Source of the DNA: Soonwooa buanensis
GTDB lineage: Bacteria > Bacteroidota > Bacteroidia > Flavobacteriales > Weeksellaceae
Length of the DNA stretch: 64,000 nt
Direction: 5' to 3'
Assembly: GCF_900167905.1 (NCBI RefSeq)
Contig: NZ_FUYZ01000002.1
Coordinates: 186,001 to 250,000 of the forward strand
Shown: one piece after another, positions 26,527 through 35,888 of the stretch
How the letters are laid out: each line of letters opens with the position of its first letter
Numbering within the stretch: the stretch's first letter is position 1
Notes under the pieces: generated by a model
The model's input: the letters and a program-made list of their open reading frames with translations, nothing else
Told to the model about the DNA's origin: nothing
Databases searched by the model: none
Translations under genes and position numbers: made by a program

Positions 26527-28103
26527 TTGATTAATTTTTTAATATCTTCAATATCGTCTATTTCATCCACTTTTTTATCCCGTCGCCAACGTAAAATTCT
26601 TGGAAAACGCAATGCCACACCCGATTTATGTCGGCTGCTAAAGCCGATTCCTTCAAAAGCCAACTCAAAAACCAATTGGGGTTTCACCGTTCGTACAGGA
26701 CCAAATTTTTCAACGACGTTTTTAGAAATAAATTTGCTAACCTCCTGAATTTCTTTATCCGTCAATCCAGAATAGGCTTTGGCGATAGTGACTAATTGAT
26801 CATCTTTTTTCACAGCAAAAGTGTAATCGGTGTAATAGCCGCTTCGTCGTCCGCTACCTTTTTGAGCGTAAATTAAAACAGCATCAATTGTTAAAGCATC
26901 GAGTTTCCATTTCCACCAGTCGCCCTTTTTGCGGCCGGTATGATAAGGTGAATGCGCATTTTTTAACATCAAACCTTCGCTGTTAATTTCTCTTGCGTTT
27001 TCTCGAATCGCAGGAAGTTGCCTCCAATCTTCAAAAACAATTTTTTCCGAAATTTGAATTCTTTCTGACGAATTATCCTCCAAAACTTCTTCTAACTTAA
27101 GACGTCTTTCCGCCATAGTTTTTTCTCGGAAATCTTCGTATTCATATTCTAAAACGTCGTACGCAAATACAACAATGGGAATTTCTTCCAACATTTTCTT
27201 CGTTAAATTTTTACGATTCAAGCGTTTTTGAAGTTCCGTAAAATTCAAAACTTGACCGTCTTTATATACTAATATTTCGCCATCTAAAACAAAATTGCCT
27301 TTCCATTGCAAAAGTTCATCTCGAATTTCGGGAAATTGATCCGTCACCAATTCTTCACCTCTGGACCAAATAAAAACTTCGCCATCGCGCTTGATAAGTT
27401 GTCCGCGAATGCCGTCCCACTTATATTCTACCAACCAATCTTCGGTTTCGCCCAAGTCTTCGATAGCCTTTTCCAATGCATAAGCCAAACAAAATGGATA
27501 AGGTTTGGACAAATGGGTTGCGGTATATTCTCCTTTAATTAGTTTTTCAAAATCGACTTCTTCTATCGTCCAAGTCCCCATAATGCTGTGCGTAACGGCA
27601 TTTGGGTCTAAATTATAATATTTTGCAAGCGTATTGATTAAAGTTTTACTGGAAACACCAATTCTGAAACTTCCGCCCAAAAGTTTATTGAAAATAAACC
27701 GCTCCACATAATCCAAACCGCTCCAAGCTTCGAGAACAAAATCTTTCTTCTCAGTTTCGGTTTTATCTTTGAGATTGATGATGTTCTGCATCCATTCGGA
27801 CAAAGAATAGTCAATCGTTTTGCTTGGTGGTGGTAAAATCAGGGAAATGGTTTCTCCTAAATCGCCCACGCTGGAATAACTTTCTACAAACAGCCATTCT
27901 GGTATTTGCGCAACTTCCATTGCCCATGTTTTCATTAAGGTGGAATTGACATTTCGCTTGGGTTTTCTACCAGTAAACAAAGCCAAAAACCACATCTTAT
28001 CCTGCGAAGACGCCACTTTCAGAAACTCGATAATCGCCTCTTGTTTCAAAGAAGTTTTGTTGGTGCTATCAAGTGCATTGATTAATGTGGCGAAATCTTT
28101 CAT
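26523..28103 (-). CDS. ATP-dependent DNA ligase
   Basis: A 526-residue ligase. The N-terminal helical domain (1-200) is followed by the adenylation domain with motif I EYKWDGIRGQL (nucleophile K228), motif III FVLDGEILVY, motif IV SEGLMLKN and motif V WWKWK, and an OB fold that ends with FSSRHKSGVALRFPRILRWR. It seals nicks after repair in the ligase-associated pathway. It is a stand-alone ligase with no LigD polymerase or Ku in the window. It follows the exonuclease gene by 42 bases and overlaps the helicase start by four, so it is in the middle of the repair operon. Confidence 0.93.
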   Translation of the reverse strand: MKDFATLINALDSTNKTSLKQEAIIEFLKVASSQDKMWFLALFTGRKPKRNVNSTLMKTWAMEVAQIPEWLFVESYSSVGDLGETISLILPPPSKTIDYSLSEWMQNIINLKDKTETEKKDFVLEAWSGLDYVERFIFNKLLGGSFRIGVSSKTLINTLAKYYNLDPNAVTHSIMGTWTIEEVDFEKLIKGEYTATHLSKPYPFCLAYALEKAIEDLGETEDWLVEYKWDGIRGQLIKRDGEVFIWSRGEELVTDQFPEIRDELLQWKGNFVLDGEILVYKDGQVLNFTELQKRLNRKNLTKKMLEEIPIVVFAYDVLEYEYEDFREKTMAERRLKLEEVLEDNSSERIQISEKIVFEDWRQLPAIRENAREINSEGLMLKNAHSPYHTGRKKGDWWKWKLDALTIDAVLIYAQKGSGRRSGYYTDYTFAVKKDDQLVTIAKAYSGLTDKEIQEVSKFISKNVVEKFGPVRTVKPQLVFELAFEGIGFSSRHKSGVALRFPRILRWRRDKKVDEIDDIEDIKKLIK

Positions 28104-28145
28104 TTATATTTTTACTTAAAAACTTACTTTGTAATCATTGCTTTT

Positions 28146-29156
28146 TTAAATTGATTCATCGATTTCCGTTTTTTCTTCATCATCGCCGTATTCGGTTTTT
28201 ACTTCTTCGGATTGTATTCCGATTTCATTTAAATATTTAGAGAAAACAGCGGTCTGACCGTGAGTTACGTACACTTTTTCAGCTTCAGTCGCTTTTATTG
28301 CTGTTAATAAGCCTTGCCAATCGGCGTGATCGCTAATCGCAAAACCTGCATCGGCACTGCGCCATCTTCGAGCACCCCGAATTTGCATCCACCCTGAACA
28401 AATAGCGTACGCCATATTCGGGATTTTTTTCATTGCTGGATTGTCGACCAATGCGGGCGGTAACAGAATTATTTTTCCATCCAAATGTTTTTTATCGTCA
28501 CGTAAATCAATGGTTGTGTAATCTGGAAGTTTTACACCCACACTTTCATAAGCTTCATTGAGTTTCGCGATAGAATAATGAACATTTAGCTCACCCAAAT
28601 CTTCCAAAGCTTTCATAATTCGCTGAGATTTCCCTAATGAATAACCGATGAATACGGATGTTTTACCATTTTTACGGTTTTGCTCTACCCAGTTTTTCAT
28701 TTGATTTTCTTGTTCCTCAACATAAAGCCAATTGTAAATAGGAAGTCCGAAAGTACTTTCAGTAACAAATTCATTGCATTTTACAGCTTCAAAAGGCGTT
28801 GAAAGTCCATCATCTTGAATTTTATAATCGCCAGAAATTACGGAGACATAGCCTTTGTATTCCATCCTAATTTGCGCAGAACCAATAATATGTCCTGCCG
28901 GATGCAAAGAAACTTTTACGCCGTTAATGTTTATCACTTCACCATAGGCTACACTTTCACATTCTATATTTCGACCAATTCGTGAATACAAAATAGGTTT
29001 TGTAAAATGATGACACAGATATTTCTTCATGCCACTTCTCGCATGATCGGCGTGACCATGCGTGATGACTGCTAAATCCACACGTCGCCAAGGATCGATA
29101 TAAAATTTCCCTGGAACACAATAGATGCCTTTGGATGTGAATTTTAGCAGCTTCAA
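28146..29156 (-). CDS. Ligase-associated MBL-fold DNA exonuclease
   Basis: A 336-residue metallo-beta-lactamase-fold nuclease with the metal-binding signature THGHADHARSG near residue 33, HPAGHIIGSAQI about residue 85, SGDYK near residue 110 and FAISDHADWQGL and VYTHGQT near the C-terminus, i.e. beta-CASP-type organisation. It is the exonuclease of the four-gene ligase cluster; the family is known to digest DNA from the 5' end. It comes before the ligase in the same direction and one base after the SDR gene stop, so the repair operon may begin further upstream, with the stress genes. Confidence 0.92.
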   Translation of the reverse strand: MKLLKFTSKGIYCVPGKFYIDPWRRVDLAVITHGHADHARSGMKKYLCHHFTKPILYSRIGRNIECESVAYGEVININGVKVSLHPAGHIIGSAQIRMEYKGYVSVISGDYKIQDDGLSTPFEAVKCNEFVTESTFGLPIYNWLYVEEQENQMKNWVEQNRKNGKTSVFIGYSLGKSQRIMKALEDLGELNVHYSIAKLNEAYESVGVKLPDYTTIDLRDDKKHLDGKIILLPPALVDNPAMKKIPNMAYAICSGWMQIRGARRWRSADAGFAISDHADWQGLLTAIKATEAEKVYVTHGQTAVFSKYLNEIGIQSEEVKTEYGDDEEKTEIDESI

Positions 29157-29157
29157 C

Positions 29158-30159
29158 CTAATCGAGTTTTTTTGAATTGTTTTTCAAATGTTTGGCCACT
29201 AAAAATCCTGCGCCAATGGCGAGCGCGGTTCCCAAGATTGTTTTGGTTGCTTTAGACGGTTTTGGAAGTGCCGATTCGCCATACACTCGGTGTGGATTGT
29301 CTGACGGTTCTAATACATTGCCTTCATCATCTTTTCCTTTTTTTAATGTCATCATTAGCCTTAATGCACCTGTTGCCAAATTGGTGAAAGTTTCTGGAAA
29401 AGCACCATGAGCAAGCTTTAGCATAAAAGAAGTAGCGTCTGGAAAAGTGTCGTTTTTAGGTTTGCCCACCAAATTATAAATTACTTGAGCGGTATCTCGC
29501 GGATTTGCTGCAAATGGAGGAATTTTAAAATCTAAACCCGAAAATTTTGCCGAATGCATATTCCCTGTAGATTGTTGAACTTGCGGATAAATATTGCAAA
29601 TATGAATTTGTGGATACACGCTGTACTCGCTCTGCAAACCACTCATCATGCCTTTAATACCTGTTTTTGTTGCCGAATATACCGAACTGAACGGAGCAGG
29701 CATATAGCCTCCAATAGATACATTATTAATTAAAACGCCTTGATTTTGTTCTTTAAAAACGGGCAAAACGTAATAAGCGCCATGCATATAACCCATTAAA
29801 TTGGTTTTGATAACTTGCTCGTTAATGTCCATTGGGATTTCCTCGAATTTTCCGCTTGCCATAACACCTGCATTGTTCACCCAAACATCGATTCTACCAA
29901 ATTCTTTCAATGCAAATTCTACCAAATCTTTCACGTCATTGGCGTTCGAAACATCGGTGGTTTTGTATACGGCTTTTCCACCTAAAGCATTGCACTCTGC
30001 AACCGCTTTCTCCAAACCTTCTTTTCCTCTTGCTGCTAAGACTATTTGGTAGCCATTTTCTGCAAACAATTGCGCCGTTGCCAATCCAACACCACTTGAA
30101 GCACCTGTAATAACCGCTGTTTTTGTAACTAAACTTGTAATTGTGTCTATAGAATCCAT
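29158..30159 (-). CDS. Short-chain dehydrogenase with C-terminal anchor
   Basis: A 333-residue classical SDR: nucleotide-binding TGASSGVG (18-25), NNAG (about 98-101), catalytic YSATK (about 165) and a family-specific middle region. The last 30 residues (GTALAIGAGFLVAKHL) form a membrane helix, unlike most soluble SDRs. The substrate is unknown. The ATG at 30157-30159 is preferred; a longer frame to 30270 overlaps the catalase-like gene and adds a non-SDR extension. The stop lies one base from the exonuclease start, and the upstream gene ends four bases before this start, so it is inside one long minus-strand operon. Confidence 0.88.
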   Translation of the reverse strand: MDSIDTITSLVTKTAVITGASSGVGLATAQLFAENGYQIVLAARGKEGLEKAVAECNALGGKAVYKTTDVSNANDVKDLVEFALKEFGRIDVWVNNAGVMASGKFEEIPMDINEQVIKTNLMGYMHGAYYVLPVFKEQNQGVLINNVSIGGYMPAPFSSVYSATKTGIKGMMSGLQSEYSVYPQIHICNIYPQVQQSTGNMHSAKFSGLDFKIPPFAANPRDTAQVIYNLVGKPKNDTFPDATSFMLKLAHGAFPETFTNLATGALRLMMTLKKGKDDEGNVLEPSDNPHRVYGESALPKPSKATKTILGTALAIGAGFLVAKHLKNNSKKLD

Positions 30160-30163
30160 AATA

Positions 30164-31153
30164 TTATATTTTTTCGTTGCTATGATTGCAAGTTTCGATG
30201 GACCGCTCGTATACTTTTTTTCTAATTTGTTGAATTTTTCCAACGGGTTGCAACTCTTTTTTACTATCAAAAGGATTGAATGAGAGCTGTTCTAATTCCA
30301 AATTTGTTTCTTCTAAAACTTCTTTACATTCAATAATACCAAAGTCCAAAAAGTCGGTTTTTCGCCAATCTTTGGTTAAATTACTAATCGGTTGATATTT
30401 CTCCTCGTAAGCAATTTGATATAAAATTTTATACTTCAAATCATTTTTTGAAATGTAAGATTTCACATCTTCCAAAACTGAAATTCCTGTTGAAAATTCG
30501 GGGTCGAATTGCAGCGGAATTGCTTTTATTTTAATGATTTTGTTACCTAAACGATATGCACCAACAGAATAATAACTTCTTGCTAGAATGAAATACTTGA
30601 AACTTTTAATCCAATTTCTAATGGCAGAAACGAAAGACCAATTCATTGTTTCGAAGGCCATTGGTACACCAGAAATTAAAATTTTAAATGCCTGAAATGG
30701 TTTTGTAACAATGGAACCCGCAAAAAAACGGTTAATTGCCATAAAAACTTTCAGAAAAACACTGACAGATTTTGTCATAAATAACGGAAAATTCACCAGT
30801 GGATAATTTGCAATCGTGGAAGAATCATCATCAATTTTTAAAGCAAAACCAAACAAAGGAAGTTGTCGATCAGACTTTGAAATTTTCAAATTGGCGTGTG
30901 ATAATCGCACCAGAGCATTGTACTCATTTTCAGGAAAAAATTCTTTTAGATTTTCATCTTTTGAGGGAATAAATCGTCCTTTCAAATAAGAATACGATTT
31001 TGCGTGTGCATCTCTGGTAGAATATTTTACCGTGCTTATTTTTCCAGATTTATTTACAAATTTCGAAACTGTGGTCAAAGTTTGTTCCAACAAATCATTT
31101 TCACGAGGTGTTAATGAATCAAATTTTGGATGATGTGCTATGGGAAGCTTCAT
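30164..31153 (-). CDS. Catalase-like heme protein
   Basis: A 329-residue protein of the catalase superfamily, shorter than true catalases. Visible features are YSTRDAHAKSYSYLKGRF near the N-terminus, in the place of the distal His region, LVRLSHANLKISKSDRQLPL, LVNFPLFMTKSV and the C-terminal FNPFDSKKELQPVGKIQQIR, close to the catalase helix PVGR-N-R. A proximal Tyr is not certain. Such proteins may be peroxidases or lipid hydroperoxide enzymes rather than H2O2 catalases. It overlaps the PNPOx-like gene stop-to-start by one base (TAATG), so it is co-translated with it. Confidence 0.75.
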   Translation of the reverse strand: MKLPIAHHPKFDSLTPRENDLLEQTLTTVSKFVNKSGKISTVKYSTRDAHAKSYSYLKGRFIPSKDENLKEFFPENEYNALVRLSHANLKISKSDRQLPLFGFALKIDDDSSTIANYPLVNFPLFMTKSVSVFLKVFMAINRFFAGSIVTKPFQAFKILISGVPMAFETMNWSFVSAIRNWIKSFKYFILARSYYSVGAYRLGNKIIKIKAIPLQFDPEFSTGISVLEDVKSYISKNDLKYKILYQIAYEEKYQPISNLTKDWRKTDFLDFGIIECKEVLEETNLELEQLSFNPFDSKKELQPVGKIQQIRKKVYERSIETCNHSNEKI

Positions 31154-31668
31154 TAAATCTTAAGTTCGCCTTCTATTCCTCCGTCTTCAATTGGACTTCC
31201 CGTAACGGCAGCAAAAAGCATTTTCGACATGGCAATAAATTTATTGTCTTTGGTTTCGTAATAATAGCCATCATTAGGCGAAACTTTTATTAAACTGATA
31301 TTGGGGTCATCTTTACCATCGAACCAAGCATTAGCAAAATTTGACCAATATTTTTCGATTAAGCTTTTGTCTTGCGAAGCACTGGCTTTTCCCTTAATAA
31401 AGATGTATTCGTATTTAGAATTATTCATAAAATACAGTTCTACATTAGGATTGGCTTCGATTTCATCATTTTTTAGTGAACGAACGTCGCTCAAAAACCA
31501 TAAATTGCCCGTCTCATCCACTTCTTGCAGAGCCATGGGTCTGCTCGTGGTATTGCCGCCAATATTGGTGGTAAAAAAGCAAGTTCGGGCAGTTTCAGCA
31601 ATAGCTTTAATTTTTTCGATGGCGGCATTCCCGCTCAAATTTTCTGTCGGTGATTGTGCATTTCCCAT
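31153..31668 (-). CDS. PNPOx-fold general stress protein
   Basis: A 171-residue split-barrel flavin-binding protein similar to general stress protein 26 and pyridoxamine-phosphate-oxidase-like proteins. Features are ARTCFFTTNIGGNTTSRPM, LWFLSDVRSLKNDEIEANPN and YIFIKGKASASQDKSLIEKY. The family binds FMN or F420 and its cellular reactions are mostly unknown. It is co-transcribed with the catalase-like protein, SDR and repair genes on the minus strand. The 80-residue gene upstream ends 12 bases before its start. Confidence 0.88.
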   Translation of the reverse strand: MGNAQSPTENLSGNAAIEKIKAIAETARTCFFTTNIGGNTTSRPMALQEVDETGNLWFLSDVRSLKNDEIEANPNVELYFMNNSKYEYIFIKGKASASQDKSLIEKYWSNFANAWFDGKDDPNISLIKVSPNDGYYYETKDNKFIAMSKMLFAAVTGSPIEDGGIEGELKI

Positions 31669-31680
31669 AATTTGGTGATT

Positions 31681-31923
31681 TTATATTTTATTAATTGGTA
31701 TTTCGGGACTGTGAGGAAAGCAATTTCTTTCTTCATTAATATGAAAAGTGAAATTGGTACATACAATGACATCGTTACTATCAAAATGTTTTACAATACC
31801 ATCTTTTTCCATGGCGACCACCCAGCAGGAGTTTTGATGCATGCCATAATCGATAATAAATATAGTGTGACCACGTCCCAAAGGCGTATCTACAAGTATA
31901 GTTGGACTTAGTTGTAAAATCAT
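31681..31923 (-). CDS. Small conserved-looking protein, function unknown
   Basis: An 80-residue soluble protein without signal peptide or membrane helix: ILVDTPLGRGHTIFIIDYGM, then WVVAMEKDGIVKHFDSNDV and a conserved-looking end. The pattern of a PLG-G motif followed by strands suggests a small beta barrel. It is judged real because it fills the space between katE and the PNPOx-like gene in the operon direction with tight spacing (42 and 12 bases). It is similar in style to small proteins found next to catalases in other Bacteroidota, which is a memory-based impression only. Confidence 0.6.
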   Translation of the reverse strand: MILQLSPTILVDTPLGRGHTIFIIDYGMHQNSCWVVAMEKDGIVKHFDSNDVIVCTNFTFHINEERNCFPHSPEIPINKI

Positions 31924-31965
31924 TTTGTGTATTTTATGGATTTATATTGTTTTGTGCAGTCTATA

Positions 31966-34089
31966 TTATGAAGGCACTTTTCTTTGTTCTTCACGCTCCC
32001 AAATGCGATGCAGTTTCATAGTGTTAATAAAAGATTCTACCCAATTGGATTCTTTACTTTCCAGTTTAACCCCTTTGTCAACCTCTACAAAAGATCTATC
32101 CAATAAGCTTTCCGCTTCCTTAGCAAAAGCTAATACTTTACAATGTCTATAGGCATCGTTGATAAATTCATAGTAATCAGCATTCTTTTTTAGCGCGTCT
32201 ACCGATTTGCCTCCTGGCGTAAAAACAGCGTCATAACAAACTGATGGATCGGTAAGATAAGTGTGTTCGATATTTTCGGTATAGCCTTCTTGATAAGTGA
32301 GAGGACCCACTTTAGACGAAATTAAAACGGCTTCGGCACCTTCTTTTTCTAAAGCTTTTTTAAATTCATCAACACTCGCTTTGGAAACGCCGTTATCCAC
32401 CAAAAAGGCAACCTTTCTGGTTTTAATCGTTCCTTCTCCTGCTTTTACCTTCATGCTAAGTGCGTCGGAAGAGCTGATCTCATTTTTCTTTACTTTTAAT
32501 GGGTAGTTCGGATGATTTTGTCTAGCAAATTTTAAAGTTAATTCATCCAATTCCTTTGGAGGTGTGATATTGAGATTGTCACCCACTTTTTTTGCTAAAT
32601 CTGCATCAATTTGATTTAAAATAGCAACCTGACGTTCTCTGATTTTAGGATCGTTTACTTTGCTAAGTTCAAAACTTAATGCATTAATAATGTGCTGTTT
32701 TTCTGCCTCGCTTTGAGAATTAAAAAATAATGTAGCTTGGCTAAAATGGTCAGCAAACGAATCGGAACGCGCTCGCACTTTTTTGCCATCCACTTGTTGC
32801 TCGTGCGACTGGAATCCTTCTTCACCCTTCAACATGGCATGATAAGGGCATCCCGATGCTTTACTGTTGGGGAAATAGCTAACGCCACCTTTCAAAATAT
32901 CAATTCTTCCTGTTCCATCTTTTTGGTTGTTATGTTTTTGATTAACAGGCCTGTTAATTGGGATTTCATGAAAATTAGCGCCGCCCAATCGATAATTTTG
33001 AGTATCCATATAGGAGAAAACTCTTCCTTGTAACAAAGGATCGTCGGTTAAATCAATACCAGGGATAATTCTTCCAGGGTCGAAAGCGACTTGTTCTGTT
33101 TCAGCGAAGAAATTTTCAGGATTGCGGTTCAGAGTCATCGTTCCGATGATTTTTACTGGAACCAATTCTTCTGGAACCAATTTGGTGGCATCTAAAATAT
33201 CAAAAGAATATTTGAACTCATCTTCCTCAGGAATCAACTGTACGCCCAAATCCCATTGTGGATAGTTGCCCGCTTCAATAGCTTCGTACAAATCTTGACG
33301 GTGAAAATCTGAATTAAATCCAGACAACTTTTGAGCTTCGTTCCAAGCCACGGAATGTACTCCTAATTTTGGTTTCCAATGGAATTTCACAAAGGTGGCT
33401 TTACCATCTTTATTCACTAATTTGAAGGTATGCACCCCAAAACCTTCCATCATACGCAAACTTCGCGGAATGGCTCTATCAGACATCGCCCACATGATCA
33501 TGTGTGCAGATTCGGGCATTAAGGAAATGAAATCCCAAAACGTATCGTGCGCCGAAGCGGCTTGCGGATACTCTTTATCAGGTTCAGGCTTTACAGAATG
33601 AATTAAATCTGGAAAATTCATCGCATCCTGAATAAAAAAAACAGGAATATTATTGCCTACCAAATCATAATTCCCGTCTTCTGTATAAAATTTAACCGAA
33701 AAACCACGCACATCTCTAGCCAAATCAGTCGAACCTTTAAAGCCCGCAACTGTAGAAAAACGTGTAAACAGCGGCGTTGTGGTTCCTTTCTGCAAAAATT
33801 TCGCACACGTATATTCGGAAATATCTTCATGGATTTCTAAAATGCCGTGCGCACCGCTACCTCGGGCATGTACGACACGCTCCGGAATTCTTTCACGGTC
33901 AAAATGCGCTAACTTGTCAAAATAAATGTGATCTTGCTGAAGAGAAGGGCCGCGATCTCCAACTTTCAAAGTGTTGTTGTTATCATAAATCGGGACACCA
34001 TCATTGGTTGTCAATTTTTGATTAGAATTTTCCACCGTTGCCTGCTTCATTTGGTGGAATTTTGCATCGGATTGTTTGTTTTTGTTCAT
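31966..34089 (-). CDS. katE: Catalase HPII (large-subunit, KatE)
   Basis: A 707-residue monofunctional heme catalase that disproportionates hydrogen peroxide. The distal His is H74 in ERVVHARGSGAHG, the NADPH/heme pocket PVFFIQDAMNFPDLIHSVKP follows, and the proximal Tyr lies in RVFSYMDTQNYRLG. Residues about 565-690 form the extra DJ-1/PfpI-like domain of large-subunit catalases (KVAFLVDNGVSKASVDEFKK, DAVFTPGGKSVDAL). It heads the minus-strand stress operon, with a 307-base divergent intergenic region before the radical SAM gene. Confidence 0.95.
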   Translation of the reverse strand: MNKNKQSDAKFHQMKQATVENSNQKLTTNDGVPIYDNNNTLKVGDRGPSLQQDHIYFDKLAHFDRERIPERVVHARGSGAHGILEIHEDISEYTCAKFLQKGTTTPLFTRFSTVAGFKGSTDLARDVRGFSVKFYTEDGNYDLVGNNIPVFFIQDAMNFPDLIHSVKPEPDKEYPQAASAHDTFWDFISLMPESAHMIMWAMSDRAIPRSLRMMEGFGVHTFKLVNKDGKATFVKFHWKPKLGVHSVAWNEAQKLSGFNSDFHRQDLYEAIEAGNYPQWDLGVQLIPEEDEFKYSFDILDATKLVPEELVPVKIIGTMTLNRNPENFFAETEQVAFDPGRIIPGIDLTDDPLLQGRVFSYMDTQNYRLGGANFHEIPINRPVNQKHNNQKDGTGRIDILKGGVSYFPNSKASGCPYHAMLKGEEGFQSHEQQVDGKKVRARSDSFADHFSQATLFFNSQSEAEKQHIINALSFELSKVNDPKIRERQVAILNQIDADLAKKVGDNLNITPPKELDELTLKFARQNHPNYPLKVKKNEISSSDALSMKVKAGEGTIKTRKVAFLVDNGVSKASVDEFKKALEKEGAEAVLISSKVGPLTYQEGYTENIEHTYLTDPSVCYDAVFTPGGKSVDALKKNADYYEFINDAYRHCKVLAFAKEAESLLDRSFVEVDKGVKLESKESNWVESFINTMKLHRIWEREEQRKVPS

Positions 34090-34396
34090 AAAATATTTTT
34101 TTGGATTAGGTGCAATATTTTTTTTCTTTTTAAAGTTAAATTCTAAAAAAAGTAAAGCCTACATCAAATCCTTTAAAAATGATGTATAAAAGTGTGGAAA
34201 TTTCTTAACAAAAGTAGTGCCACAAAAGTTATCATTTTTTTAAATAAAAATATTATTTAGTAAAATTATCTCAACAAAATTTAAAAATCATTCACAAATT
34301 TTTAAATTACCATGTGGCAATTTTGATACGAATTGTATCAAAAATTGTTTTTCAACTTGATATACATTTTGTATTTTTAAAAATTAGAATTGCGGA
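34090..34396. promoter_or_regulatory. Divergent control region of katE and the radical SAM gene
   Basis: About 300 very AT-rich bases between divergent start codons. A stretch at 34325-34350 holds the near-palindrome TTGATACGAATTGTATCAA, a good candidate operator for a dimeric regulator. Clear paired -33/-7 boxes were not found on either strand. Confidence 0.55.
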
Positions 34397-35653
34397 ATGG
34401 ATAGAATTCAGGAAAAATTAATGATCTTGGCTGATGCTGCGAAGTATGATGTAAGTTGCAGTTCAAGCGGTAGTAAAAGGAAAAATACGGGCGGTATTGG
34501 CGATGCGTCATCTTCAGGAATTTGCCACACGTATACCGAGGACGGAAGATGCGTTTCTTTGCTCAAAATCTTACTCACCAACCATTGTATTTACGATTGC
34601 TCCTTTTGTGTAAGCAGAAAAAGTAACGATGTTAAAAGGGCAGCATTTACGGTTGATGAAGTGGTAGAATTAACCATGAATTTTTATCGCAGAAATTATA
34701 TTGAAGGTCTTTTTTTAAGTTCTGGAATTTTCAAAAATGCTGATTTTACGATGGAACGCCTGATGCGTATTGTTAAAAAACTTCGTACAGAAGAACGCTA
34801 TAACGGTTACATTCACCTGAAAACCATTCCTGGAGCTAGTGAAGAATTGATTAAAGAAGCGGGTTTATACGTTGATAGGATGAGCATTAATCTGGAAATG
34901 CCTACCGAAAAAGGACTGAAAATGGTGGCTCCCGAAAAAGATCATGACAGCGTAAGAAAACCTTTGGCTTTTGTTCAAAATCAAATTAGTGAGTTAAAAG
35001 CGCAATCCAAATTAATAAAATCTAAACCTCTATTTGTTCCAGCAGGTCAAAGTACGCAAATGGTAATCGGGGCAACGCCCGAAAACGACTTCGAAATTAT
35101 GAGCGTTGCCAACGAGTTTTATCAGAATTACAAATTGAAAAGAGTCTATTATAGCGGCTATATTCCCATTAATAACGAAAATGCTTTGCTCCCTCAGATT
35201 GGCTCGCAACCACCATTAATTCGAGAAAATAGATTGTATCAAACAGATTGGCTTTTGCGTTTTTATGATTTTAAATTAGATGAAATTCTGAATCCGTTAT
35301 TCAGCAATTTGGACATGGATATAGATCCGAAATTGGGTTGGGCACTGCGGAATCCGCATTTTTTTCCAATTGATGTTAACAAGGCGAGTTATCAAGAAAT
35401 TATTAGAATTCCTGGAATTGGTCGACAATCAGCAATGAAAATTGTAAAGAGTAGAAAATTTGGAAAACTGCACGAATATCAAGTCAGGAAAATGGGGATA
35501 AGTTTTAACAGAGCACAGTATTTTATGACTTGCGCCGATACTGTAACACGTTTGGGGGAATTAGCACCTTTAAAAGTAAAATCTTTAATTACAAGTACTT
35601 CCCAAAGCAAATATAAATCTACAATTCCTAGTAATCAGCTCAGTTTATTTTAA
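34397..35653 (+). CDS. Putative DNA modification/repair radical SAM protein
   Basis: A 418-residue radical SAM enzyme with the cluster motif CIYDCSFC (C64, C68, C71), an N-terminal cysteine-rich section (C21, C43, C52), the SAM-binding half barrel and a C-terminal helix-hairpin-helix (IPGIGRQSAMKIVKSRKFGK, about 335-355) typical of DNA-contacting proteins. The family (TIGR03916 style) is normally encoded with a DUF4130/TIGR03915 protein, which here lies two genes on. The reaction is unknown; a DNA repair or modification role is proposed for the pair from co-occurrence. Confidence 0.9.
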   Translation: MDRIQEKLMILADAAKYDVSCSSSGSKRKNTGGIGDASSSGICHTYTEDGRCVSLLKILLTNHCIYDCSFCVSRKSNDVKRAAFTVDEVVELTMNFYRRNYIEGLFLSSGIFKNADFTMERLMRIVKKLRTEERYNGYIHLKTIPGASEELIKEAGLYVDRMSINLEMPTEKGLKMVAPEKDHDSVRKPLAFVQNQISELKAQSKLIKSKPLFVPAGQSTQMVIGATPENDFEIMSVANEFYQNYKLKRVYYSGYIPINNENALLPQIGSQPPLIRENRLYQTDWLLRFYDFKLDEILNPLFSNLDMDIDPKLGWALRNPHFFPIDVNKASYQEIIRIPGIGRQSAMKIVKSRKFGKLHEYQVRKMGISFNRAQYFMTCADTVTRLGELAPLKVKSLITSTSQSKYKSTIPSNQLSLF

Positions 35654-35660
35654 ATAACCA

Positions 35661-35689
35661 AAAAGGATGAACGATAACGTCATCCTTTT
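35661..35689. terminator. Bidirectional terminator after the radical SAM gene
   Basis: AAAAGGATGA, a 9-base loop and TCATCCTTTT form a 10-bp stem with T-runs on both sides. It can end both the radical SAM transcript and the small minus-strand gene that follows. Confidence 0.85.
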
Positions 35690-35711
35690 CCTACATTATT
35701 GGGAAAAATAA

Positions 35712-35888
35712 CTATTTCTTATTTCCTCCCATAAATTTAGAAATAAGCCAAATGACTAATGCAACACCTCCAAAAATAAGGATAAAAGCCCACCACATTC
35801 CAGCCTTAAAAATGGTATTCACAGCTTCGCAACTCGTCAGTAAAGAAATGCCTAAAATGGCAAAAAAGCCTAGTGTAAATTTTTTCAT
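35712..35888 (-). CDS. Small lipoprotein with one membrane helix
   Basis: A 58-residue frame: signal part MKKFTLGFFAILGISLLTSC with a lipobox-like LLTSC, then EAVNTIFKAGMWW and a strongly hydrophobic helix (WAFILIFGGVALVIWLI) and a basic tail. It is flanked by a terminator downstream and a divergent promoter region upstream. Tiny proteins with this GMWW-plus-helix pattern recur in flavobacteria. The dual lipid anchor and helix imply an inner-membrane location. Function unknown. Confidence 0.65.
   Translation of the reverse strand: MKKFTLGFFAILGISLLTSCEAVNTIFKAGMWWAFILIFGGVALVIWLISKFMGGNKK

Noticed and set aside
30160-30270. Longer start for the short-chain dehydrogenase
   Set aside because: The extra 37 residues overlap the catalase-like gene and do not belong to the SDR fold; ATG at 30159 fits the family.
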